Origin: an uncultured Dorea sp.
GTDB lineage: Bacteria; Bacillota; Clostridia; Lachnospirales; Lachnospiraceae
Reading direction: 5' to 3'
Length of the DNA: 46,320 bases
Assembly (NCBI GenBank): GCA_934295165.1
Contig: CAKRAT010000009.1
Coordinates: 1-46,320 of the forward strand
Part shown: piece by piece, positions 32,517 to 40,966 of the stretch
How the letters are laid out: the number at the start of each line of letters is the position of its first letter
How positions within the stretch are numbered: the stretch's first letter is position 1
Position numbers and translations under genes: made by a program
Notes under the pieces: generated by a model
The model's input: only the letters and a program-made list of their open reading frames with translations
What the model was told of the DNA's origin: nothing
Database searches by the model: none

Positions 32517-34673
32517 ATGGATATTAATCAGGTGATTACCGAAGAACTTGGCGTTAAGAGATGGCAGGTTGATGCTGCGGTAAAATTAATTGATGAAGGT
32601 AATACGATTCCATTTATTGCAAGATATAGAAAAGAAGTCACGGGAACATTAGATGATGCACAGCTGAGAACGCTGCATGAAAGACTGATGTACCTGCGCA
32701 ATCTGGAAGAAAAGAAAGAACAGGTTCTGGCAAGTATTGAAGAACAGGGGAAACTTACCGAAGAACTGAAAAAGCAGATCCTGGCAGCAGAGACGATGGT
32801 AGTGGTAGAAGATCTTTACCGCCCGTACCGCCCGAAGCGCCGGACACGTGCCATGATCGCAAAAGAAAAAGGGCTGGAGCCGCTTGCAGCACTCATCACA
32901 CTTCAGAAAGCAGAGAAACCGATAGAAGTATATGCAGAAGAATATGTGAATCCGGAAAAAGAAGTGAACTCCGTAAAAGAAGCAATCGACGGGGCAAAGG
33001 ATATTATCGCCGAATCGGTATCGGATGAGGCGGATTACAGAAGCTGGATCCGTAAAGCAACCGTACAGCACGGAAAGGTAATCTCACAGGCAAAAGACGA
33101 AAAAGCGGAGTCCGTATACGAAATGTATTATGATTTTGAGGAACCGGTGAACAGACTGGCCGGACACAGAGTGCTTGCACTTAACCGTGGAGAAAAAGAA
33201 AAGTTCCTTACGGTGAAGATCGAAGCACCGCAGGAGGACATCTTAAGATATCTGGAAAAGAAGATGATCCACAGTGAGAATCCGTATACGACACCGATCT
33301 TAAAAGAAGTTGCAGAAGACAGTTACAAGCGTCTGATCGCACCGGCAATCGAGCGTGAGATCAGAAGCGACCTGACAGAAAAGGCCGAAGACGGGGCAAT
33401 CAGTGTATTTAAGAAGAATCTGCACCAGCTTCTGATGCAGCCGCCGATCGTCGGACAGACCGTACTTGGATGGGACCCTGCGTTCCGTACCGGGTGTAAG
33501 CTGGCTGTCGTAGACCCGACCGGTAAAGTAATCGGAACGACGGTCATCTATCCGACAGCACCGACAACTCCGAAGAAGATCCAGGCATCCAAAGACCTGT
33601 TAAAAAAGATCATTGCAAAATATAATATTACACTGATCTCCGTAGGAAATGGTACTGCATCCAGAGAGTCTGAGCAGTTTATTGTAGAGCTGTTAAAAGA
33701 GATTCCGCAGAAGGTACAGTATGTAATCGTAAATGAAGCAGGAGCTTCCGTATATTCGGCAAGTAAGCTTGCTTCAGAAGAATTTCCGAAGTTCGACGTC
33801 GGACAGAGAAGTGCGACATCCATCGCAAGAAGACTGCAGGATCCGCTGGCAGAGCTTGTGAAGATCGATCCGAAGTCTATCGGTGTCGGACAGTACCAGC
33901 ACGACATGAACCAGAAGAAGTTAAGCGAAGCGTTATCCGGTGTTGTAGAAGACTGTGTAAATAAAGTCGGGGTTGACCTGAATACAGCATCTGCACCGCT
34001 TCTGTCTTATATATCCGGAATTTCCGGAACGATCGCCAGGAATATCGTGGCATACAGAGAAGAGAACGGAAGGTTCACGGACAGAAAACAGCTTTTGAAA
34101 GTCGCAAAACTCGGACCAAAAGCATTCGAACAGTGTGCCGGATTCATGAGGATCCAGAACGGTACGAACCCGTTAGACGGAACCAGCGTCCATCCGGAAT
34201 CTTACGAAGCGGCAGAAAAGCTTCTGAAGAAACAGGGCTTTTCACTGGAAGATATCAGCGGAGGAAAGCTTACCGGACTGTCTCTTACGATCAAAGACTA
34301 TGCAAGACTTGCAAAGGAACTGGAAATCGGCGAGATCACACTGCGTGATATCGTGAAAGAACTGGAAAAACCGGGACGTGACCCGCGTGACGAGATGCCA
34401 AAGCCAATCTTAAGAACAGATGTCCTGGATATGAAAGACTTAAAAGAAGGAATGATCCTGAAAGGAACGGTAAGAAATGTTATCGATTTTGGTGTGTTTG
34501 TAGATATTGGGGTACATCAGGATGGACTGGTACACATTTCCGAGATTACAGATAAGAAATTCATCAAGCATCCACTGGAAGTGGTAAGTGTCGGTGATAT
34601 TGTGGATGTAAAGGTAATGAGTGTGGATCTCAAGAAGAAGCGGATCCAGCTTACGATGAAGGGGATTTCCTAG
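32517..34673 (+). CDS. tex: Tex family RNA-binding transcription accessory protein
   Basis: 718 aa. N-terminal Tex helical domain, YqgF-like RNase H fold around 320-450 (LGWDPAFRTGCKLAVVD), helix-hairpin-helix region (LNTASAPLLSYISGISGTIARNIV) and a C-terminal S1 domain from about 640 (GMILKGTVRNVIDFGVFVDIG). Tex binds nucleic acid and acts with RNA polymerase in transcription or translation quality control. The ribosome site is weak (AAAGGGA, 14 bases before ATG). Confidence 0.96.
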   Translation: MDINQVITEELGVKRWQVDAAVKLIDEGNTIPFIARYRKEVTGTLDDAQLRTLHERLMYLRNLEEKKEQVLASIEEQGKLTEELKKQILAAETMVVVEDLYRPYRPKRRTRAMIAKEKGLEPLAALITLQKAEKPIEVYAEEYVNPEKEVNSVKEAIDGAKDIIAESVSDEADYRSWIRKATVQHGKVISQAKDEKAESVYEMYYDFEEPVNRLAGHRVLALNRGEKEKFLTVKIEAPQEDILRYLEKKMIHSENPYTTPILKEVAEDSYKRLIAPAIEREIRSDLTEKAEDGAISVFKKNLHQLLMQPPIVGQTVLGWDPAFRTGCKLAVVDPTGKVIGTTVIYPTAPTTPKKIQASKDLLKKIIAKYNITLISVGNGTASRESEQFIVELLKEIPQKVQYVIVNEAGASVYSASKLASEEFPKFDVGQRSATSIARRLQDPLAELVKIDPKSIGVGQYQHDMNQKKLSEALSGVVEDCVNKVGVDLNTASAPLLSYISGISGTIARNIVAYREENGRFTDRKQLLKVAKLGPKAFEQCAGFMRIQNGTNPLDGTSVHPESYEAAEKLLKKQGFSLEDISGGKLTGLSLTIKDYARLAKELEIGEITLRDIVKELEKPGRDPRDEMPKPILRTDVLDMKDLKEGMILKGTVRNVIDFGVFVDIGVHQDGLVHISEITDKKFIKHPLEVVSVGDIVDVKVMSVDLKKKRIQLTMKGIS

Positions 34674-34714
34674 GAGAAATCCACGATAAAAAGATGAAAA
34701 ATGTGGAAAACATA

Positions 34715-34754
34715 AATTTACAGGCAGTTATATGGGGATAATTGCCTGTAAATT
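34715..34754 (+). terminator. Hairpin after tex
   Basis: Perfect 12-bp stem AATTTACAGGCA / TGCCTGTAAATT, extended by imperfect GTTAT/ATAAT pairs. No T-run follows, so termination is uncertain. Confidence 0.5.
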
Positions 34755-34858
34755 ATCCTGTATTTGTAAAGAGCTGACAAACGGAACATGCAAGAGAGGC
34801 TGTTGGAGGCAGGTTCTCTGTATAATAAAAAATAAAGTATGGAAAGAGGATGGGACAT

Positions 34859-35773
34859 ATGAAAAAAAGTTGGGGAAAGACAATCAAAACCATTCTGGGC
34901 GTACTGGGTGGTAATCTTGTGCTGTCATTTGCGGTGGCGGCTTTCATCGTACCAAATGGGATCATTATGGGAGGTGCAACCGGTATCGGTCTTACGATCA
35001 GCCATTATTTTCCGGTGAATCTGTCGATGATCATCCTGGCGATCAATGCGGTACTTTTCGTTCTCGGTGCAGTATTTCTGGGAAAGAAATTTGCTTTAAC
35101 AACGATCATCAGTTCATTTACTTATCCGATATTCCTGTCAATGGTGCAGTCCATTCCGGGAATTGATAAGGTGACGGAGAATAATGCAATGCTGGCTGCA
35201 CTGTATGGCGGTGTCCTTCTTGGAATCGGCATCGGTCTGGTCGTAAGAGTAGGTGCATCTACCGGTGGAACAGACATTCTGGCACTTGTATTACATAAGT
35301 GGTTCCATGTTTCGGTAGCGGTATTCTTATATATCGTAGATTTTTCGGTACTTGGATTCCAGATGCTGTTTTCTGATTCGGAACAGATCCTGTATGGTAT
35401 CCTGAATCTGTTCCTGAGTACGGTTGTGCTGAACCGGGTGATGCTTCTGGGAAAATCACAGATCCAGTTATTTGTGATCTCAGATAAATATAAGGAAATC
35501 CGACAGAAGGTTTTAACGGATATTGATGCAGGAGTAACAATGGTAGACATTGAGACCGGTTATGGAGAACAGAAGCAGCAGGGAGTGTTGTGTGTTATCC
35601 ACAGCAGAAAACTGTATTCTGTAAAAGAGGCAATTCAGGAGATCGATCCGAAAGCATTTATCACCATCACACAGATCAATGAGGTAAGAGGGCGTGGATT
35701 TACCATGGAAAAACTCCGTTATGATGAAGTGAATCAAAATGGAAATAATAGTCCGAAAGAAAGCATTCGCTAA
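34859..35773 (+). CDS. YitT family membrane protein
   Basis: 304 aa. N-terminal about 210 residues hold five or six membrane segments with the family features GNLVLSFAVAAFIVPNGIIMGGATGI and GASTGGTDILALVLHK. The C-terminal DUF2179 domain (about 215-290) is cytosolic and may bind a ligand. Function unknown; sometimes proposed to be a transporter. GAAAGAGG is 9 bases before ATG 34859, while it abuts the alternative ATG 34850. Confidence 0.88.
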   Translation: MKKSWGKTIKTILGVLGGNLVLSFAVAAFIVPNGIIMGGATGIGLTISHYFPVNLSMIILAINAVLFVLGAVFLGKKFALTTIISSFTYPIFLSMVQSIPGIDKVTENNAMLAALYGGVLLGIGIGLVVRVGASTGGTDILALVLHKWFHVSVAVFLYIVDFSVLGFQMLFSDSEQILYGILNLFLSTVVLNRVMLLGKSQIQLFVISDKYKEIRQKVLTDIDAGVTMVDIETGYGEQKQQGVLCVIHSRKLYSVKEAIQEIDPKAFITITQINEVRGRGFTMEKLRYDEVNQNGNNSPKESIR

Positions 35774-35868
35774 GGTATGAATCAAAACAAAATTATGAAA
35801 AACTAGACTTTACAGGCATTGTGAGTTAGAATGTTAACAAAGATATAAGGAAGGATGAGGTATCATTT

Positions 35869-37488
35869 ATGGAGACGTATACTGGCAAATCAATATTTAA
35901 AGGAATTGCAATTGGAAAGATATTGTTCTACCAGAAGGGAGAGCAACCTGTAAAACGTGTAAAAATAGAGGATACTGCAGAGCAGATCAAGCGTTACGAA
36001 GATGCACGTGCAAAGGCAGCAGAGCAGTTACAGGGACTGTATGAAAAAGCGTTAAAAGAAGTCGGCGAAGCGAACGCAGCTGTATTTGAAGTACACCAGA
36101 TGATGCTGGAAGACGATGATTACATTGATTCTGTTGTAAATATCATCGAGACGCAGCAGGTAAATGCGGAATTTGCCGTTGCCACAACAGGCGACAACTT
36201 TGCAAAGATGTTTGCAGAGATGGAAGATGATTATTTCAAAGCAAGAGCAGCAGACGTAAAAGATATTTCAGAACGTATGGTAAATATCTTAAGCGGTAAC
36301 GAAAGCGGCGGAGCTATCGGTGATGAACCTGTGATCGTTGTTGCAGAAGATCTTGCACCAAGTGAGACGGTCCAGATGGACAAAGACAAACTTCTGGCAT
36401 TCGTGACAAGACTTGGATCTGCGAATTCACATACAGCAATCCTTGCCAGAACCATGAACATTCCGGCACTGATCGAAGTAGATATCAAAGAAGAATGGAA
36501 CGGAAAGATGGCAGTCGTAGACGGCTATACAGGAACATTCTACATTGATCCGGATGAAGAGATTTTAAAGAAAATGCAGGAAAAGAAAGAAGAAGACATC
36601 AAAGCAAGAGAGCTTCTTCAGGAGTTAAAAGGCAAAGAAGACGTAACTGTAGATGGTAAACACATCAAATTATATGCCAACATCGGCGGTGTAAAGGACG
36701 TTGCAAGCGTACTTGCCAATGATGCAGCAGGAATCGGTCTGTTCAGAAGTGAGTTCTTATATCTGGAAGCAGACAACTATCCGGATGAAGAAGCACAGTT
36801 CCAGGCATACAAGACAGTTGCCGAGAACATGGCGGGTAAGAAAGTAATCGTGCGTACACTGGATATCGGTGCGGACAAGCAGGTAGATTACTTCAACCTT
36901 GACCACGAAGAGAACCCGGCTATGGGATACCGTGCGATCCGTATCTGTCTGGACAGAAGAGATATCTTCCGCACACAGCTTCGGGCTCTTCTGCGTGCAA
37001 GTGCATATGGTAACATTGGAATCATGTATCCGATGATCATCTCGGTAGATGAAGTAAAAGAGATCAAGAAGATCGTAGAGTCTATCAAAGCAGAACTGAC
37101 AGAAAAAGGAATTGAGTATGGTAATGTAGAACAGGGGATCATGATCGAGACACCGGCAGCAGTGATGATCAGTGACCTTCTGGCAGAAGAAGTAGACTTC
37201 TTCAGTATCGGAACAAATGACCTGACCCAGTATACACTGGCAATCGACAGACAGAACAGCAAACTCGACAACATTTACGATGCACACCATCCGGCAGTGC
37301 TCCGCATGATCCAGAAGACGATCGAGAACGGACACAAAGCAGGATGCTGGGTTGGTATCTGTGGAGAACTAGGAGCAGATATGACACTGACAGAGACATT
37401 CCTTAAGATGGGAATCGATGAATTGTCTGTATCTCCGACATTCGTACTCCCAATCAGAAAACTGATCCGCGAGATGAGCACAAAATAA
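35869..37488 (+). CDS. ptsI: PTS enzyme I (phosphoenolpyruvate-protein phosphotransferase)
   Basis: 539 aa. N-terminal phosphohistidine domain with H188 in GSANSHTAILART, and a C-terminal PEP-binding TIM barrel (LFRSEFLYLE, GIMIETPAA, FFSIGTNDLTQY with the catalytic Cys in GCWVGICGELGAD). It takes phosphate from PEP and gives it to HPr, feeding transporters such as the IIABC protein at 15570. HPr is not encoded next to it. AGGAAGGATGAGG is upstream. Confidence 0.96.
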   Translation: METYTGKSIFKGIAIGKILFYQKGEQPVKRVKIEDTAEQIKRYEDARAKAAEQLQGLYEKALKEVGEANAAVFEVHQMMLEDDDYIDSVVNIIETQQVNAEFAVATTGDNFAKMFAEMEDDYFKARAADVKDISERMVNILSGNESGGAIGDEPVIVVAEDLAPSETVQMDKDKLLAFVTRLGSANSHTAILARTMNIPALIEVDIKEEWNGKMAVVDGYTGTFYIDPDEEILKKMQEKKEEDIKARELLQELKGKEDVTVDGKHIKLYANIGGVKDVASVLANDAAGIGLFRSEFLYLEADNYPDEEAQFQAYKTVAENMAGKKVIVRTLDIGADKQVDYFNLDHEENPAMGYRAIRICLDRRDIFRTQLRALLRASAYGNIGIMYPMIISVDEVKEIKKIVESIKAELTEKGIEYGNVEQGIMIETPAAVMISDLLAEEVDFFSIGTNDLTQYTLAIDRQNSKLDNIYDAHHPAVLRMIQKTIENGHKAGCWVGICGELGADMTLTETFLKMGIDELSVSPTFVLPIRKLIREMSTK

Positions 37489-37491
37489 TAG

Positions 37492-37520
37492 TTGCACAGG
37501 TAAATATACCGTACTATAAT
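37492..37520 (+). promoter_or_regulatory. Promoter of the FMN riboswitch-ribU unit
   Basis: TTGCAC (37492-37497), 17 bases, TATAAT (37515-37520). The -35 begins 3 bases after the ptsI stop codon. Confidence 0.8.
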
Positions 37521-37536
37521 ATAGGGCGAAAGAAGA

Positions 37537-37727
37537 TTCTTCGGGGCAGGGTGTAATTCCCAACCGGCGGTAAAGTCCGCGAACTGATCATTCGGAGAAT
37601 GTCTGGACAGAAATCTATGAACAAAGATATGTGATAGAAATCTATGAACGGATATGATATACGCAGTGATCAGCCGATCTGGTGAGATTCCGGAACCGAC
37701 AGTAAAGTCTGGATGAGAGAAGGATGA
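37537..37727 (+). ncRNA. FMN riboswitch (RFN element)
   Basis: Conserved RFN blocks are present in order: TTCGGGGCAGGGTG, AATTCCCAACCGGCGGTAAA, GTCCGCGA, then after a variable arm GTGATCAGCCGATCTGGTGA, GATTCCGGAACCGACAGTAA and GTCTGGATGAGAGAAGG. FMN binding should favour the terminator at 37763 and switch off ribU. The variable arm is enlarged by a direct repeat of AGAAATCTATGAAC (37609-37622 and 37636-37649). Confidence 0.95.
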
Positions 37728-37762
37728 TACGATATTTACAGGATTATTAGAAGGATATCATT

Positions 37763-37795
37763 ACCCCCGTTACCTTTCAGGTGGCGGGGTTTTTG
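37763..37795 (+). terminator. Riboswitch-controlled terminator
   Basis: Stem ACCCCCG...ACC / GGT...CGGGGT followed by T5, between the riboswitch and ribU. Confidence 0.9.
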
Positions 37796-37800
37796 CCTGC

Positions 37801-37850
37801 TAAGCGTTCTGAAGAAGCTGTCAGTGGCAGGTTATGTAGATACCAAATAT
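37801..37850. repeat. Post-terminator dispersed repeat, copy 3
   Basis: Contains GAAGAAGCTGTCAGTGGCAG and, further on, TAGATACCAAATAT. It starts 6 bases behind the riboswitch terminator and is inside the ribU leader. Confidence 0.5.
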
Positions 37851-37914
37851 CGTATGGTTCAATGTAAGAAGTTTCTTCCTTTAGAAAATAATTCAGTTTA
37901 AAGGAGAAAGAAAG

Positions 37915-38544
37915 ATGAGCACAGAAGTAATGGCAAGACAAAATGAAAGAAACAGAAACAAAATCAGGACAATGGCACAGATCGGTATGTTATCGGCAAT
38001 CGCAACAGTATTGATGCTGTTCGAGATCCCGCTTCCGTTCGCCCCGTCCTTTTACGAGATCGACTTCAGTGAAGTACCGATCTTGATCGGAAGTTTTGCA
38101 ATGGGACCACTCGCCGGAGCGGCAATAGAATTTATCAAAATCTTACTGAACTTTGCAATCAATGGAACAATGACAGCCGGAGTCGGCGAATTTGCGAACT
38201 TCCTGATCGGCTGCTCACTGGTCGTACCGGCAGCGCTGATCTACCGTAAGAAACACAGCAGAATCGGAGCAGTAGCCGGAATGATCACAGGAACCGTATT
38301 CATGACAGTAGTCGGCTGCTTCCTGAATGCATTTGTATTACTTCCGGCATATGCCAAAGCATTCGGCATGCCAATCGATGGACTGGTTGGAATGGGAACG
38401 GCTGTAAATAAGCATATTACAGACCTTAAGACATTCGTGATACTGGCAGTCGGACCGTTTAATCTGCTGAAAGGTACACTGGTGTCTTTGATTGTGTTTC
38501 TGGTTTATAAGAAGATCAGTCCGATATTGAAGATGAATGCGTAG
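37915..38544 (+). CDS. ribU: Riboflavin ECF transporter S component
   Basis: 209 aa with about six membrane segments. RibU features: MLSAIATVLMLFEIPLPFAPSFYEIDFSEVPILIGSFAMGPLAG, a conserved riboflavin-site stretch. It captures riboflavin and works with shared EcfA, A' and T subunits encoded elsewhere. The FMN riboswitch upstream confirms the substrate. AAAGGAG is before ATG. A G7 run follows the stop. Confidence 0.95.
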   Translation: MSTEVMARQNERNRNKIRTMAQIGMLSAIATVLMLFEIPLPFAPSFYEIDFSEVPILIGSFAMGPLAGAAIEFIKILLNFAINGTMTAGVGEFANFLIGCSLVVPAALIYRKKHSRIGAVAGMITGTVFMTVVGCFLNAFVLLPAYAKAFGMPIDGLVGMGTAVNKHITDLKTFVILAVGPFNLLKGTLVSLIVFLVYKKISPILKMNA

Positions 38545-38580
38545 AGGGGGGGTGATTTATTATGGTGGCTTACCCCGGGT

Positions 38581-38791
38581 CTGAAAAAAAGTATAGCAGG
38601 GATTGCTGTGCTGATTCAATCAGGGGAACATCTAAAGCAAAAAAATCGGCCTAAAAGCAGCCGGTCAAAAATCATAACTCGCTAATCACTCAGACAAATG
38701 ATTTTTGACCGGCTAACGGCCGATTTTTTTACTTAAGAAGTTCCAACCATGATTTCATATGCACAGCAATCCCTGCTATACTTTTTTTCAG
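38581..38791. repeat. Hairpin 1 of the composite element
   Basis: Outer arms 38581-38611 and 38761-38791 are perfect 31-bp inverted repeats with A7/T7. Nested within are AAAAAAATCGGCC (38639-38651) / GGCCGATTTTTTT (38718-38730) and a 17-bp perfect pair (38659-38675 / 38698-38714). The minus-strand loop contains GCGAGTTATGA. The T-tracts make it a likely strong bidirectional terminator. Confidence 0.85.
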
Positions 38792-39017
38792 TCACGTTTT
38801 CGCATGCCATAATAAATGAAACCGTGGAACTGTAACCGTTGTGATGGCGGAAGTTTGCTTACAGAACCTGTTACTAACATAATCTGCAAGCAACAGGTCT
38901 TTTACGGACATACAGCAACAAAAAAGCCGGAAAATCAAGGACTTTCAACACAACTTCCCGGCTACACACAAAAGTTGCAGCCCCTCTATTGAATTCATTA
39001 TCATTGGCCAATCACGA

Positions 39018-39231
39018 CATGAGAAAGACTTGGTGTTCTGTTTGTGGCGTATATGGAGTGATGTTTAGAAAAACTTAGGGTGTTCAAATCTCCGTTAAAG
39101 GCATGGAACGAATTGTTTGAGCGAAGCGAGTTATGAGTGGAATGCCTTTGCTTTTAGGAGATTTGAACACCCTTAGATTTTCTTACATCACGGAATCTTA
39201 GCCACAAACAGAACACCAAGTCTTTCTCATG
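39018..39231. repeat. Hairpin 2 of the composite element
   Basis: Outer arms 39018-39048 and 39201-39231 are perfect over 31 bp. Inner pairs are AGGGTGTTCAAATCTCC (39077-39093) / GGAGATTTGAACACCCT (39157-39173) and AAAGGCAT / ATGCCTTT. The plus-strand loop contains TTTGAGCGAAGCGAGTTATGA, related to the loop of hairpin 1. Confidence 0.85.
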
Positions 39232-39269
39232 GACCGGGGTAAGCCACGATGATGAACTAAATAGAAAAC

Positions 39270-39638
39270 TTATTCAGCCGGACATATCTCCACCCAATAC
39301 CCATCCGGATCATTGATAAAATAGATACCCATCTCCGAATTCTCAAAACAGACGCAATTCATTTCTTTATGGAATGCCAGTGCCGCATCCATATCATCCG
39401 TCTGCATAGCCAGGTGGATCTCATTATCACCGAGATCATAAGGTCTGTCCATGTCGCGCAGCCATGTGAGTTCTAATTTATGCGGGGTAGTGTCATCACC
39501 CATGAATACCAGTTTGAAGCTTCCATCGGCCGCTTCTGTCTCTTTTGTAATCTTAAGTCCGAGTGCTTTCTGATAGAACTCGATGGACTTGTCAAGATCG
39601 GCAACGTTGATGTTGTTGTGATAAAATGTGAATTTCAT
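39270..39638 (-). CDS. VOC family protein, glyoxalase I-like
   Basis: 122 aa, a single glyoxalase I-sized unit with two beta-alpha-beta-beta-beta modules. Candidate metal ligands are His in FYHNN, Glu in KLELTW, His in EIHLAM and Glu in WVEICP, the GloA pattern. It may isomerise the methylglyoxal-thiol adduct; other VOC activities are possible. TTGGAGGAA is before ATG. It has its own promoter and lies next to the palindromic element, which can terminate it. Confidence 0.85.
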   Translation of the reverse strand: MKFTFYHNNINVADLDKSIEFYQKALGLKITKETEAADGSFKLVFMGDDTTPHKLELTWLRDMDRPYDLGDNEIHLAMQTDDMDAALAFHKEMNCVCFENSEMGIYFINDPDGYWVEICPAE

Positions 39639-39690
39639 ATAGATTCCTCCAATGTTAGTAAATGTTAATATAATTAAGCTGTTATCTGAA

Positions 39691-39699
39691 AGTATATCA
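39691..39699 (-). promoter_or_regulatory. Extended -10 promoter of the glyoxalase-like gene
   Basis: On the minus strand TGATATACT (TGN-TATACT) with no good -35. Confidence 0.4.
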
Positions 39700-39723
39700 T
39701 GAGTAGCAGAAGAAAAAAAGATG

Positions 39724-39732
39724 TGTTATACT
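39724..39732 (+). promoter_or_regulatory. Extended -10 promoter of the tsaE operon
   Basis: TGTTATACT (TGN-TATACT) with no good -35. The leader then carries the inverted repeat at 39759-39791. Confidence 0.4.
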
Positions 39733-39758
39733 TAAAGATACTGAATACAGTGATTTCA

Positions 39759-39791
39759 CGTTACTGTTTACGCAACGTGTAAACAGTAACG
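39759..39791 (+). repeat. Inverted repeat flanked by direct repeats before tsaE
   Basis: Perfect 13-bp arms CGTTACTGTTTAC / GTAAACAGTAACG with a 7-base loop. They are bordered by the direct repeat GATTTCAC (39752 and 39791). No T-run. Could be an operator or a leader hairpin. Confidence 0.6.
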
Positions 39792-39818
39792 ATTTCACAA
39801 AATGGAAAGGGAGAGCTT

Positions 39819-40244
39819 ATGATAATAGAGACAAACAGTGAGAAAGAAACCTGGGAACTGGGATTCGACCTGGGTGAAAAAGCCTGTGCGGGACAGGTGT
39901 ATACATTGGTGGGAGATCTGGGCGTCGGAAAGACGATATTTACCAAAGGTCTTGCCAAAGGACTGGGGATAGAAGAACCGGTCAGCAGTCCTACATTTAC
40001 CATTGTGCAGGTCTATGATGAAGGAAGACTGCCCTTTTATCATTTTGATGTGTACAGGATCGGTGATGTGGAAGAGATGGATGAGATTAGCTATGATGAT
40101 TACATTTACGGAGAAGGTGTCAGCCTGATCGAGTGGGCGAATCTGATCGAGGAGATATTACCGGAACATTATACAGAGATTAAGATAGAAAAGGATCTGG
40201 AAAAAGGATTCGATTACCGGAGGATTACAATATGCGAATATTAG
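39819..40244 (+). CDS. tsaE: tRNA t6A synthesis ATPase TsaE
   Basis: 141 aa. Walker A GDLGVGKT at 32-39, SSPTFTIVQVY and FDVYRI, typical of TsaE/YjeE. It supports the TsaB-TsaD complex that adds threonylcarbamoyl to A37 of ANN-decoding tRNAs. AAAGGGAGAG is before ATG. It overlaps tsaB by 13 bases. Confidence 0.95.
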   Translation: MIIETNSEKETWELGFDLGEKACAGQVYTLVGDLGVGKTIFTKGLAKGLGIEEPVSSPTFTIVQVYDEGRLPFYHFDVYRIGDVEEMDEISYDDYIYGEGVSLIEWANLIEEILPEHYTEIKIEKDLEKGFDYRRITICEY

Positions 40245-40966
40245 CATTAGACAGCTCTGGTCTGGTCGCCAGTGTAGCTGTAGTTGAAGACGGGGCAATG
40301 GATGACCAGGTCATTGCCGAATATACAGTGAATTATAAAAAGACACATTCACAGACATTGCTTCCGATGCTGGATGAGATCGTGAAGATGACAGAGATGG
40401 ATCTGAATACGGTGGATGCGATCGCAGTAGCCGGAGGTCCGGGATCATTCACGGGACTTCGTATCGGTTCAGCAACAGCCAAGGGACTTGGACTTGCACT
40501 TAAGAAACCATTGATCCACATCCCGACATTGGAAGGACTTGCTTATAATCTGTGTGGGATTGCAGATATTGTGTGTCCGATCATGGATGCAAGACGCGGA
40601 CAGGTGTATGCCGGTATCTATGCATTTGACGGACAGAAGCTTCAGATACTGGAAGACCAGATGGCGGTTCCGATAGAAGAACTGGGAGAAAAGCTGAAGA
40701 AATATTTAAACGAGGGCAGAAAAGTAACCTTCCTCGGTGACGGGGTTCCTGTGCATAAGACAAAGATCACAGAAGACATCCTGCCGGGAGAAGCAGTTAC
40801 ATTTGCGCCGGCGAATATGAACCGGCAGAGAGCTGCATCCGTAGGAACACTGGGAATGCAGTATTATAGAGAAGGAAAGATTGAAACTGCAATGGAGCAT
40901 CAGCCGGATTATCTCCGCGTGTCTCAGGCAGAAAGAGAACGGAAGGAGAGAATGGGAAATGTATAG
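40232..40966 (+). CDS. tsaB: tRNA t6A synthesis protein TsaB
   Basis: 244 aa. ASKHA-fold start ILALDSSGLVASVAVVE, then AVAGGPGSFTGLRIG, and VCPIMDARRGQVYAGIY. It is the non-catalytic partner of TsaD (encoded at 43773). It overlaps tsaE by 13 bases and the aldolase-like gene by 8, implying coupled translation. Confidence 0.95.
   Translation: MRILALDSSGLVASVAVVEDGAMDDQVIAEYTVNYKKTHSQTLLPMLDEIVKMTEMDLNTVDAIAVAGGPGSFTGLRIGSATAKGLGLALKKPLIHIPTLEGLAYNLCGIADIVCPIMDARRGQVYAGIYAFDGQKLQILEDQMAVPIEELGEKLKKYLNEGRKVTFLGDGVPVHKTKITEDILPGEAVTFAPANMNRQRAASVGTLGMQYYREGKIETAMEHQPDYLRVSQAERERKERMGNV

Larger units (their letters stand above)
38565..39247. repeat. Composite palindromic element with terminal inverted repeats, no gene
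   Basis: Ends are inverted repeats: GTGGCTTACCCCGGGTC (38565-38581) and GACCGGGGTAAGCCAC (39232-39247), one base bulged. Inside are two hairpins of about 210 bases, each with perfect 31-bp outer arms, and a 226-base middle section with smaller stems (ACCTGTT/AACAGGT at 38867-38899; GCCGG/CCGGC at 38926-38962). No convincing gene or target-site duplication is seen. It looks like a non-autonomous mobile or structured-RNA element between ribU and the glyoxalase gene. Confidence 0.7.

Noticed and set aside
36757..37335. 192-codon open frame antisense to ptsI
   Set aside because: Cys-rich, low-complexity composition typical of a reverse-strand shadow; no family resemblance.
38790..39017. Short open frames in the middle of the palindromic element, e.g. 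MACENVTEKKYSRDCC... on the minus strand
   Set aside because: Only about 25-60 codons, no ribosome site, several overlapping frames equally open; may be remnants but not supportable as genes.
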